DNA of 15,527 bases from Actinomycetes bacterium. GTDB taxonomy: Bacteria > Actinomycetota > Coriobacteriia > WRKU01 > WQUG01. The stretch lies in the NCBI GenBank assembly GCA_009785855.1, contig WQUG01000022.1, positions 1 to 15,527 of the forward strand. Reading direction: 5' to 3'. Both the position numbers and the translations under genes were made by a program. Numbering within the stretch: the stretch's first letter is position 1; the number at the start of each line of letters is the position of its first letter. Below the pieces are notes generated by a model that worked only from the letters and a program-made list of their open reading frames with translations, was not told the origin of the DNA and searched no databases. Of the stretch, positions 8,356 to 15,066 are shown one piece after another.

Positions 8356-11300
8356 ATGTCCTTCGTTCACCTTCACACTCATACGGAATACTCCCTGCTG
8401 GACGGCGCGAGCCGCATCGACGGACTCATGCGCAAGGCCCAGGAGTTCGGCATGCCCGCCATGGCCATCACCGACCACGGCTATATGTACGGGGCCATCG
8501 AGTTCTACAAGAAGGCGGTAGCGGCGCAGATCAAGCCGATCATCGGCAGTGAGGTCTACTTCACGCCGGACTCCCGCTTCGACAAGGAGGGCAAGCCGCG
8601 CCTCTACCACCTCATCCTGCACGCGCGCAACAACGAGGGCTATCGCAACCTGATGGCGCTCTGCAGCGAGGCGGCGGTCAACGGCTTCTACTACCGGCCC
8701 CGGGTGGACCGGGAGCTGCTCGAGCGCTACGCGGGCGGACTCTGCGCGACCTCGGCCTGCTCGCTCGGCATCGTGAGCCGCAGCTTCGAGGAGGGCGACC
8801 CGGCAGCGGCGCGCGCCTGGGCCGAGTACTTCGCGCGCACCTTCGACCCCGGCTGCTTCTACCTGGAGGCCCAGGACCACGGGATCACCTTCGAGAAGAG
8901 CGGCGTCAGCCAGCACCAGCTGGGGACCGCGATCGCGGGCCTGGCGCGCGAGATGGGTCTGCCGCTCGTGGTGACCAACGACATCCACTTCGTCGAGCCC
9001 GAGGACACGCGCGTCCAGGACCTGCTGCTCTGCATCGGGACGAACTCGATGCTCGACGCCGACGACCGCATGAAGAGCCACCCCGCGATGTACTGCAAGT
9101 CGCCTGAAGAGATGGGCGCACTCTATCCGGAGTATCCGGAGGCGGTCTCCAACACGCTTGAGGTCGCCGGTAAGTGTAACGTGAACATCGAGCTCGGCCG
9201 GATCATCCTGCCGGCCTTCGAGGTCCCGGAGGAGAAGACCGAGTCCCAGTACCTGCGCGAACGCTGCCTGGAGGGTCTGAAGACGCGTTATCCGGACCCG
9301 GTCCCGCCCGAGGTGCGCGACCGTCTGAACTACGAGCTCGAGATCATCGACGGCAAGGGCATCGCCGCCTACTTCCTGATCGTGGCCGACTTCACCCAGT
9401 GGGCCAAGGATCAGGGCATCGGCGTCGGTCCCGGACGCGGTTCGGCGGCAGGATCGATCGTGTCCTACGTGATGGGGATCACGGAGGTCGATCCCATCGC
9501 CTATGGCCTGCTGTTCGAACGCTTCCTGAACCCGGAGCGCACCGAGATGCCCGATATCGACATGGACTTCGACGACGTGCGGCGCAGCGAGGTCATCGAC
9601 TACGTGCGCCAGAAGTACGGCGATGACCGGGTCACGCAGGTCATCACCTTCAACAAGCTCCAGGCGCGCGGTGCGGTGCGCGACGTGGGTCGCGTCATGG
9701 GTTACCCCTACAGCGTGCCCGACAAGATCAGCAAGGAGATCCCGCCTGAGATCGGCATCACGATCGATGACGCCTTGAAGCAGAGCAGCGATCTGCGCAG
9801 CGACTACGAGACCAACAACGACACCAGGCGCATCATCGACAGCGCCCGTGCCCTTGAGGGGCTTTCTCGGGGCGAGGGCGTCCATGCTGCCGCCGTGGTG
9901 ATCTGTCGCGACACGTTGAGCAACTACGTGCCGGTCAAGTACGACACGAAGGGCGGCGCGGTCATCACGCAGTACGACGGCGTGACCGTGGCCGAGATGG
10001 GCCTGCTCAAGATGGACTTCCTGGGGCTACGCAACCTGAGCGTGATCCAGGAGACCATCGAAGCGGTGCGACGTAACTACGGAGTCGAGATCAAGCGCGA
10101 CGAGATCCCCTTCGACGACCCCGCGACCTTCGAGCTGTTCCAGCGCGGAGCGACGACCGGCATCTTCCAGCTGGAAGAGCCCGGAGCGCGCGCCCTGCTC
10201 AAACGCCTGAAGCCGACCCAGTTCTCCGACATCATCGCGACCAACGCGCTCAACCGCCCCGGGCCGCTGGGCTCGGGCATGACCGACGACTACGTCGAGC
10301 GCAAGAACGGCCGCAGGAAGGTCAGCTACTTCGACGATCGCCTCAAGCCCATCCTTGAGGAGACCTACGGGACCTTCGTCTACCAGGAGCAGGTCATGCG
10401 TGTGGCGATGCTCATGAGCGGATTTTCGGCCGCTGAGGCCGACAAGCTCCGCAAGGCCATGGGCAAGAAGAAGCTTTCGGAGTTGGAGAAGCACGAGGAG
10501 CACTGGAAAGAGGGAGCGCTTGCCAACGGCTTCTCGGTCCAGGTGGCCGAGCGTCTCTGGGAGATCATCCTGCCCTTCGCGGAGTACGCCTTCAACAAGA
10601 GCCATGCGGCAGCCTACAGCTTCATCTCGATGCAGACCGCCTGGCTCAAGGCCCACTATCCGGCAGAGACGATGGCGGCGGTGCTGTCCAGCTATCTGGG
10701 ACGCACAGAGAAGCTGATCAAGTACATCGGAGAATGCCGCAATGAGAACATCCCGGTCCTGCCGCCGGATATCAACAGTTCCGGGGCTAAGTTCACCGCG
10801 GTACCCGGCGAGGGCATCCACTTCGGTCTGGCCGGGATCAAGGGTGTGGGGGAGAAGGTCGTCGAGAACATCATCGAAGTGCGCGAGGCGGGCGGACCCT
10901 TTGCTACCCTGCAGGACTTCTGCGCGCGCGTCGATGATAAGACCCTGAACAAGAAGACCCTGGAAGCACTCATCAAGGCGGGGGCCTTCGACTCGACGGG
11001 CTATCCGCGCCGCCAACTCTTCGCGCAGCTGGAGGACGGGGCGATCATCGAGTCGGCGCGCGCCCGTCAGGCCCAGCGCACGGCCGGGCAGGTGAGCCTC
11101 TTCGACCTCTTCGATGCGAGCGACACCGGTTTCGAGGAGCAGATCGATCCGCCCGAGGACAGCGACTGGGACAAGCGTCTCAAACTGGGCTTCGAGAAGG
11201 AGGTCACGGGGGTCTACCTGAGCGATCATCCCCTGCAGGGCTTCGAAGACGCCATCACGGCGAACTCGACCTGTACTATCGCAGCGCTGGAAGAGAAGGA

Positions 11301-11811
11301 AGACGGCTATAGCGGCACCTTCATCGCGGTCGTGAATTCACTGAAGATCACACCGACTAACAAAGGTGACAAGATGAAGGCTCTGATGGTGTTCGAAGAC
11401 CTCAGCGGGGTGATGCCCGCGATCATCTGGCCGGACGTGCTCGACAAGGTACGCGATGTGCTTGTCGATGACCTTGTGGTGAAGTTCGAGGCCCATCTTC
11501 AGAAGAACGATCGCGGCGAGAACCTGATCGTCGAGAAGATCAGACCGTTCCTGACGCAGTCAGAAGGCCCGAAGACCAGCATGCTCGTCATCAATGCGAC
11601 GCCGCAGGCCCTGGCGACCGCAGGGGTCCAGGAGGCCTTCAAGTCGATCCTGCGGCGCTACCCGGGTTCTGCCCGGGTCGAACTGCACCTGATCGATCCT
11701 GCGGGAGGCGGAGCGGTCGCCGTGATGCCCGAGCAGGTCAACGCGTCTGCGACCGACATCTGCGATGAGCTGGACCGCATCTTCGGCGCCGGCGCAGCGC
11801 ATCTGGGCTGA
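8356..11811 (+). CDS. dnaE: DNA polymerase III alpha subunit
   Basis: This is the replicative C-family polymerase, 1151 residues from ATG 8356 (MSFVHLHTHTEYSLLDG). The start matches the usual DnaE N-terminus, but there is no clear ribosome site, so it probably relies on coupling to the gene ending 13 bp upstream. Domains in order: PHP domain (about 1-280) with metal-ligand candidates H5/H7/H9, D40-H41, E66, H85, C135 and D209-x-H211; GPGRGSAAGS (358-367); the catalytic acidic motif PDIDMDF with D400 and D402; the third aspartate D554 in LLKMDFLGL; helix-hairpin-helix region near GIKGVGEKVVENI; OB fold near 980-1060. It is the DnaE1 type, not PolC, as no inserted exonuclease is present. The TGA stop lies inside the downstream repeat element. 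Confidence 0.97.
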   Translation: MSFVHLHTHTEYSLLDGASRIDGLMRKAQEFGMPAMAITDHGYMYGAIEFYKKAVAAQIKPIIGSEVYFTPDSRFDKEGKPRLYHLILHARNNEGYRNLMALCSEAAVNGFYYRPRVDRELLERYAGGLCATSACSLGIVSRSFEEGDPAAARAWAEYFARTFDPGCFYLEAQDHGITFEKSGVSQHQLGTAIAGLAREMGLPLVVTNDIHFVEPEDTRVQDLLLCIGTNSMLDADDRMKSHPAMYCKSPEEMGALYPEYPEAVSNTLEVAGKCNVNIELGRIILPAFEVPEEKTESQYLRERCLEGLKTRYPDPVPPEVRDRLNYELEIIDGKGIAAYFLIVADFTQWAKDQGIGVGPGRGSAAGSIVSYVMGITEVDPIAYGLLFERFLNPERTEMPDIDMDFDDVRRSEVIDYVRQKYGDDRVTQVITFNKLQARGAVRDVGRVMGYPYSVPDKISKEIPPEIGITIDDALKQSSDLRSDYETNNDTRRIIDSARALEGLSRGEGVHAAAVVICRDTLSNYVPVKYDTKGGAVITQYDGVTVAEMGLLKMDFLGLRNLSVIQETIEAVRRNYGVEIKRDEIPFDDPATFELFQRGATTGIFQLEEPGARALLKRLKPTQFSDIIATNALNRPGPLGSGMTDDYVERKNGRRKVSYFDDRLKPILEETYGTFVYQEQVMRVAMLMSGFSAAEADKLRKAMGKKKLSELEKHEEHWKEGALANGFSVQVAERLWEIILPFAEYAFNKSHAAAYSFISMQTAWLKAHYPAETMAAVLSSYLGRTEKLIKYIGECRNENIPVLPPDINSSGAKFTAVPGEGIHFGLAGIKGVGEKVVENIIEVREAGGPFATLQDFCARVDDKTLNKKTLEALIKAGAFDSTGYPRRQLFAQLEDGAIIESARARQAQRTAGQVSLFDLFDASDTGFEEQIDPPEDSDWDKRLKLGFEKEVTGVYLSDHPLQGFEDAITANSTCTIAALEEKEDGYSGTFIAVVNSLKITPTNKGDKMKALMVFEDLSGVMPAIIWPDVLDKVRDVLVDDLVVKFEAHLQKNDRGENLIVEKIRPFLTQSEGPKTSMLVINATPQALATAGVQEAFKSILRRYPGSARVELHLIDPAGGGAVAVMPEQVNASATDICDELDRIFGAGAAHLG

Positions 11812-11844
11812 CAGAGGGACCAGGGGGACAGGCACCGTGGTCCC
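11806..11844 (+). repeat. compound repeat element, copy 1 (left inverted end, 39 bp)
   Basis: This 39-bp stretch starts at the last Gly codon of dnaE and includes its TGA. It recurs exactly, inverted, at 12018-12056. It contains the core GGGGGACAGGCACCG. The 29-bp core unit (11816-11844) has self-complementary ends GGGACCA/TGGTCCC. Similar interspersed GGGGACAGGCACC sequences are, from memory, common in many bacterial genomes and linked to RAYT (REP-associated tyrosine) transposases. No such gene is in this window. Confidence 0.9.
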
Positions 11845-11853
11845 CAAGTGGGA

Positions 11854-11902
11854 GGCAAGGGGGTCAGTCGACCCGTCGCCTGAGCCCCCTTGCCGACTGA
11901 CC
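11854..11902 (+). repeat. variable hairpin of repeat unit 1 with two competing stems
   Basis: GGCAAGGGGG (11854-11863) pairs with CCCCCTTGCC (11885-11894). Overlapping it, GGTCAGTCG (11862-11870) pairs with CGACTGACC (11894-11902). The arms interleave (A-B-A'-B'), so an RNA or single-stranded DNA could form either hairpin, or a pseudoknot if a few shared bases open. Confidence 0.75.
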
Positions 11903-11914
11903 TGCCAGTGTGAC

Positions 11915-11944
11915 GGGACCAGGGGGACAGGCACCGTGGTCCCC
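11915..11944 (+). repeat. compound repeat element, copy 2 (direct)
   Basis: This is identical over 30 bp to copy 1 (11816-11845) and continues identically through AAGTGGG to 11951. The two copies are 99 bp apart, defining a tandem unit: 29-bp core, 9-bp spacer, variable hairpin, then a GACCTGC tail (11899-11905, and 11999-12005 in unit 2). Confidence 0.9.
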
Positions 11945-11952
11945 AAGTGGGT

Positions 11953-11994
11953 GGTGAGGGGGCTTGCTCGCGTACGCGAACGAGCCCCCTCACC
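11953..11994 (+). repeat. variable hairpin of repeat unit 2 (long stem)
   Basis: GGTGAGGGGG (11953-11962) pairs with CCCCCTCACC (11985-11994). The stem continues inward through CT...AG to the palindrome TCGCGTACGCGA (11968-11979), giving about 20 pairs with one mismatch and one wobble. It occupies the same place as the unit 1 hairpin but has a different sequence. There is no T-run, so it is not an ordinary terminator. Confidence 0.8.
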
Positions 11995-12017
11995 CTCAGA
12001 CCTGCAAGACAATCAGT

Positions 12018-12056
12018 GGGACCACGGTGCCTGTCCCCCTGGTCCCTCTGTCAGCC
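12018..12056 (-). repeat. compound repeat element, copy 3 (inverted right end, 39 bp)
   Basis: This is the exact reverse complement of 11806-11844, closing the 251-bp element. Its last base is also the last base of the nikR stop codon (TAG, 12058-12056). Together the two ends could fold the transcript of either convergent gene into a 39-bp stem, protecting or terminating both mRNAs (inference). Confidence 0.9.
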
Positions 12057-12469
12057 TACTCGTCGATCGTGGTCAGGACCAGCTTGCCGTTGCGTACTCC
12101 CTTGGCGCCGAGAAGGTTCTCCGCGATGGAGCGCACCTGTGCTGCGGGGCCGCGCATCAGGATCACTTCCAGGCAGTTATGCGCATCAAGATGGATGTGC
12201 ACCTTTGAGATGATCAGCTTGAAGAAGTCATGTTCGATGCTGTCGAGCTTCTCGATCAGGTCGCCGGCATGATGGCTGAAGACCATGGTCACACTCGCCA
12301 CGGCCTCCTTGTCCGGGTTCCCGATCTCTTCCTGGGCGAGTACTTCGCGCACAAGGTCGCGGATCGCCTCGCTGCGGTTGGTGGATAGCCCTCGCCGCGC
12401 GACATACTCGTCGAAGCGTTGCAGCATATCCTCGTCCATCGAAACGCCGAAGCGGGCAAGTTCTGTCAT
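12056..12469 (-). CDS. nikR: nickel-responsive transcriptional regulator NikR
   Basis: The 137-residue protein is a ribbon-helix-helix repressor with a C-terminal ACT-like nickel-binding domain; in characterised family members nickel drives DNA binding and represses nickel uptake. The N-terminal RHH region is RFGVSMDEDMLQRFDEYV then NRSEAIRDLVREVLAQ. The nickel ligands are all present: H80 (in IEHDFF), H91 and H93 (in KVHIHLDAHNC) and C99, with the same 11/2/6 spacing as E. coli H76/H87/H89/C95. The ATG (12469) overlaps the MerR stop as ATGA, so it is translated from the merR transcript. No nickel transporter or nickel enzyme gene is in the window, so its target is elsewhere or is its own operon. 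The stop abuts the compound repeat. Confidence 0.94.
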   Translation of the reverse strand: MTELARFGVSMDEDMLQRFDEYVARRGLSTNRSEAIRDLVREVLAQEEIGNPDKEAVASVTMVFSHHAGDLIEKLDSIEHDFFKLIISKVHIHLDAHNCLEVILMRGPAAQVRSIAENLLGAKGVRNGKLVLTTIDE

Positions 12470-13332
12470 GAGCGCACCTTCTTCTGTCGTACGGGGACCG
12501 TGGCCAACATGAGGTACTGGCGGGGATCGGCCACGCTGATCTCATCTTCGAGATAGATGTTGAGTACCGGGCCGGTGGCCTCGAGTTCCTTCTGCGTCAG
12601 GGCAGCATGCATGCGCTGCGCGATGTCGCCGGGCTGCCCATAGAACCCACGCGAATAAGCGGTCAGGACGTCTTGTTCCTTGCCCGAGCCATCGTCGAGA
12701 TCCAGCAGAAGGAAGAAGTGTTCTGGCGAGCCGGGACGGGCGCAAAATCCCTCGAAGTCATCGAAGTAGCCGCCGATCGGGAAGCTGATGTTGAGACCCT
12801 GCTCCTCGGCCCAGGTGCAGAACTCGAGGAAGGGACGGAAGAAATCTCCCTCGACTACGAAGCGAGTCTCCGGCCCGACCCGTATATCCCAGGCCGGCAT
12901 CGTCTCGACGGTGATCTCCCGGATGTTGGCGGTCTTTCCTTTGATCAGCAGGTCGCTGAAGACGTCGACCAGCTTCTTGGAACATTCGAGCTCGTCGATG
13001 TGTTCTTGCAGCGTTGCGCTATGCTCGTTGAAAAGATCCAGGATGTTGTGCGTCGTTCGTTGGGAAGAGAGCTCCTTGATGCGCTTGAGAGGGATACCTA
13101 TCTCGGTCAGCACACTGATGAGGTTGACGGTGATGATCTGTTCCGGCAGATAGTAGCGATAGTTGTTCTGAGGATCCCGCCAGGCCGGGTGGAAGATGCC
13201 CGAACGGTCATAGTAGATCAGGGCCGAGCGGCTGATACCCGTATAACGGGCGAACTGTGAGATGGAGAGGAGGCCTGCGGTCTGAGTGCCCAGGCGCTGG
13301 GACACACGGGATGGGGAGGGGTTGTTTAGCAT
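12466..13332 (-). CDS. MerR-family regulator with GyrI-like C-terminal region
   Basis: The 288-residue protein has an N-terminal MerR helix-turn-helix: LLSISQFARYTGISRSALIYY (about 21-41), wing NYRYYLPEQI (58-66) and the second helices INL-type dimer region up to a long helix around 95-125. The remaining 150 residues (IREITVETMPAWDIR onward, with an FPIGGYFDDFEGF segment and a late YLMLATVPV strand) resemble the GyrI/effector-binding domains of drug-sensing MerR proteins such as BmrR. I am less sure of this half. The start ATG 13332 has a strong AAAGGAG (13344-13338) five bases upstream. It is first in the operon with nikR. MerR proteins usually act on promoters near their own gene, here the dyad-rich gap before trpB2. 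Confidence 0.88.
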   Translation of the reverse strand: MLNNPSPSRVSQRLGTQTAGLLSISQFARYTGISRSALIYYDRSGIFHPAWRDPQNNYRYYLPEQIITVNLISVLTEIGIPLKRIKELSSQRTTHNILDLFNEHSATLQEHIDELECSKKLVDVFSDLLIKGKTANIREITVETMPAWDIRVGPETRFVVEGDFFRPFLEFCTWAEEQGLNISFPIGGYFDDFEGFCARPGSPEHFFLLLDLDDGSGKEQDVLTAYSRGFYGQPGDIAQRMHAALTQKELEATGPVLNIYLEDEISVADPRQYLMLATVPVRQKKVRS

Positions 13333-13365
13333 CGAAACTCCTTTGCAGACAAGGGCAATTGCGAT

Positions 13366-13385
13366 AATCGAAAAAAATATCGATT
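13366..13385. promoter_or_regulatory. AATCGA/TCGATT dyad upstream of merR
   Basis: AATCGA (13366-13371) and TCGATT (13380-13385) form an AT-rich dyad about 40 bp before the merR start. On the minus strand, TTTAGG with a 17-bp spacer to TATTTT would place a weak promoter across it. Autoregulation of merR-nikR is possible but unproven. Confidence 0.35.
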
Positions 13386-13390
13386 CAGGT

Positions 13391-13422
13391 GTTTACCCTA
13401 AACCTACTTCATAGTTTATGAT
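13391..13422 (+). promoter_or_regulatory. candidate MerR-type promoter for trpB2 with 19-bp spacer and GTTTA dyads
   Basis: TTTACC (13392-13397) and TATGAT (13417-13422) are 19 bp apart, the unusually long spacing typical of MerR-activated promoters. GTTTA/TAAAC occurs three times: GTTTACCCTAAAC (13391-13403) covers the -35, and TAAAC-N10-GTTTA (13399-13418) is centred almost exactly on the spacer, where MerR dimers bind. The -35 is only a four of six match. Confidence 0.4.
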
Positions 13423-13432
13423 GGTATCATAA
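13416..13432. promoter_or_regulatory. 17-bp perfect dyad over the predicted -10
   Basis: TTATGATGGTATCATAA has 7-bp perfect arms and a 3-bp centre, overlapping the predicted trpB2 -10 element. The ATGA/TCAT ends recall the GTATGA/TCATAC half-sites of NikR operators, but the spacing here is 5 bp, not 16, so NikR binding is only a guess. Confidence 0.4.
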
Positions 13433-13456
13433 GAGCGGACATGAGGCAGGGCACTT

Positions 13457-13590
13457 GTCTCTTAACTGAGACCCCACAGTTCTCATTCTCATCACTCTTG
13501 CTGTTGTGCTCTGCTGTCCGTTCACTGTGCAGGTTCGCCAACACGCCTGCACAGGCTTCCAGGCTCCAGCCTCTCCTAATCCTGGAGCTT
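13457..13590 (+). ncRNA. structured leader upstream of trpB2 (three hairpins)
   Basis: Between the candidate promoter and the terminator are three stems: GTCTC/GAGAC (13457-13461 with 13468-13472), CTGTGCAGG/CCTGCACAG (13525-13533 with 13546-13554, nine perfect pairs), and GCTCCAG/CTGGAGC (13563-13569 with 13582-13588). GGAGCTT at 13584-13590 could instead pair with AAG and CTCC in 13595-13604, competing with both the third hairpin and the terminator. I do not recognise a known riboswitch or T-box. If transcription starts near 13430, this is an attenuator-like leader of about 275 nt. Confidence 0.45.
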
Positions 13591-13594
13591 GGTC

Positions 13595-13640
13595 AAGGGA
13601 CTCCGCCGCCCCTCATTAAGCGGAGTCCCTTTCTTTTTCT
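13595..13640 (+). terminator. strong intrinsic terminator between merR and trpB2
   Basis: AAGGGACTCCGC (13595-13606) pairs over all 12 bases with GCGGAGTCCCTT (13620-13631), loop 13 bases, followed by the T-rich tract TTCTTTTTCT (13631-13640). No plus-strand gene ends upstream of it (merR runs away on the other strand), so it must end a leader RNA, a small RNA or spurious transcription. It lies 64 bp before the trpB2 start. Confidence 0.8.
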
Positions 13641-13704
13641 CCGGTCTTTCGTTGCAGTACACTATTAGGTGCGAATGCACGACTTCGATGAAACGAGGTA
13701 CCCG

Positions 13705-15054
13705 ATGGCTCCCTATGTACACGAGCGTTCCCGCTACAACCTTGAAGACGGTGCGCTGCCGACCCAGTGGTACAACATCCAGGCAGATCTTGCCCATCCG
13801 CTTGCGCCGTATCTGGGCGCGGACGGTCAACCGGCGGATCCGGCGGCGCTCGCAGCGATCTTCCCGCCGCCGCTGATCGAGCAGGAGGTCTCGACCGAGC
13901 GCTGGTTCGACATCCCGGGAGCCGTGCTCGACGTCCTGCACACCTATCGTCCGGGGCCGCTGAACCGCGCGCGGCAGTTCGAGAAGGCCCTGGGGCTTCC
14001 GGACAACGTCCACATCTACTACAAGTACGAGGGCATCAACGCCTCCGGATCCCACAAGGCCAATACGGCGATCCCGCAGGCCTACTACAACAAGATCTCG
14101 GGCATCTCGAAGCTCTCGACAGAGACGGGCGCCGGCCAGTGGGGCTCGGCGCTGTCGATGGCGGGCGCCCAGCTCGGCATCGAGGTCGAGGTCTTCATGG
14201 TGGGCGTGAGCTATGACCAGAAGCCCTATCGCCGCATCTTCATGGAGTGCTTCGGTGCGAAGGTGCATCGCTCGCCGACGACGCTGACTCAGGCCGGGCG
14301 CGCGATGCTGGCGAAAGACCCCGATACGCTGGGCTCACTCGGTCTGGCGATCTCTGAGGCGGTCGAGGTGGCCGCGACCCATCCGGACGTGAACTATTCC
14401 CTGGGCTCGGTACTCAACCATGTCGCCCTGCATCAGACGATCATCGGTCAGGAGGCGATCCTGCAGATGGAGCTTGCGGGCGAGGAGCCCGACGTGGTCA
14501 TCGCCTGCATCGGCGGCGGCAGCAACTTCGCGGGCCTGGCCTTCCCCTGGTATCTGCGCCGCAAAGAAGGCAAGACGAAGACGCGCCTGCTGGCGGCTGA
14601 GCCCAAGGCCTGTCCGACGCTGACGGCTGGGGCATACGAGTATGACTTCGGCGATGAGGCGAAGCTGACGCCGCAGATGATGATGTACACCTTGGGTCAT
14701 GACTTCGTGCCGCCCGGCATCCATGCGGGCGGTCTGCGCTATCACGGGGACTCCCCGCTGGTCTCGCAGCTGGTGCATGACGGCGAGGTCGAGGCGACGT
14801 CGGTCTGGCAGAAGGACGTCTTCGCGGCGGCTCTGGAGTTCGCGCGCTCTGAGGCTCTGTTGCCGGCGCCGGAATCGGCGCATGCGATCGCGGCCGCTGC
14901 GGCAGAAGCGAAGGCGGCTGCCGAGGCGGGCGAGGCACGCACGATCCTCTTCGGGCTCTCGGGACATGGCTTCCTGGATCTGAGCGCGTATGAGAACTAC
15001 ATCAGCGGCAAGCTGCAGGACTACGACTTCGCGACCGGGGCGGTCGTCGAATAG
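13705..15054 (+). CDS. trpB2: TrpB2-type tryptophan synthase beta chain (PLP-dependent)
   Basis: The protein belongs to the TrpB-like (TrpB2) branch, which condenses indole and serine to tryptophan in the cytoplasm, often without a TrpA partner. ATG 13705 (449 residues) has GAGG at 13695-13698; in-frame GTG 13669 and ATG 13675 are weaker alternatives. Typical TrpB2 features: LPTQWYNIQADL near the start, RPGPLNRARQFEKAL, PLP lysine 118 in SGSHKANTA, ETGAGQWGSALSMAG, phosphate-binding GGGSN (270-274), and a late GLSGHGFLDLSAYENYI. The insert lengths and the YDQKPYRRIFMECFGAKV segment separate it from TrpB1. No trpA or other trp gene is adjacent. It has its own leader with a terminator and is divergent from merR-nikR. 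Confidence 0.93.
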   Translation: MAPYVHERSRYNLEDGALPTQWYNIQADLAHPLAPYLGADGQPADPAALAAIFPPPLIEQEVSTERWFDIPGAVLDVLHTYRPGPLNRARQFEKALGLPDNVHIYYKYEGINASGSHKANTAIPQAYYNKISGISKLSTETGAGQWGSALSMAGAQLGIEVEVFMVGVSYDQKPYRRIFMECFGAKVHRSPTTLTQAGRAMLAKDPDTLGSLGLAISEAVEVAATHPDVNYSLGSVLNHVALHQTIIGQEAILQMELAGEEPDVVIACIGGGSNFAGLAFPWYLRRKEGKTKTRLLAAEPKACPTLTAGAYEYDFGDEAKLTPQMMMYTLGHDFVPPGIHAGGLRYHGDSPLVSQLVHDGEVEATSVWQKDVFAAALEFARSEALLPAPESAHAIAAAAAEAKAAAEAGEARTILFGLSGHGFLDLSAYENYISGKLQDYDFATGAVVE

Positions 15055-15066
15055 CGAGTGCGTCCA

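Noticed and set aside
8257..11229. Long minus-strand open frames (542 and 400 codons) across dnaE
   Set aside because: They are antisense shadows in GC-rich DNA of an unambiguous dnaE. Their translations are Arg/Leu/Asp/Val-rich without recognisable domains, and the plus strand holds every catalytic motif.
11806..12056. CRISPR array
   Set aside because: Only two direct copies 99 bp apart plus an inverted one. The intervening DNA is self-complementary hairpin rather than spacers, and there are no cas genes.
11560..12272. Several short open frames on both strands across the repeat region
   Set aside because: They are created by the stop-poor repeat, have no ribosome sites or recognisable motifs, and overlap the ends of dnaE and nikR.
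13433..13640. T-box riboswitch controlling trpB2
   Set aside because: A terminator with upstream stems fits the general layout, but the conserved T-box sequence (TGGNACCGCG type) and a recognisable stem I are absent.
13441..13668. 75-codon plus-strand frame in the trpB2 leader with four Leu codons in a row, like a leucine attenuator leader peptide
   Set aside because: It runs straight through the terminator stem, has only a weak ribosome site, and the downstream gene is tryptophan-related, not leucine-related. The two TGG triplets near 13583-13592 are in different frames.
13657..13673. TrpR-like operator just before trpB2 (GTACACTATTAGGTGC)
   Set aside because: The symmetry is poor and it lacks the ACTAG core of known TrpR operators.
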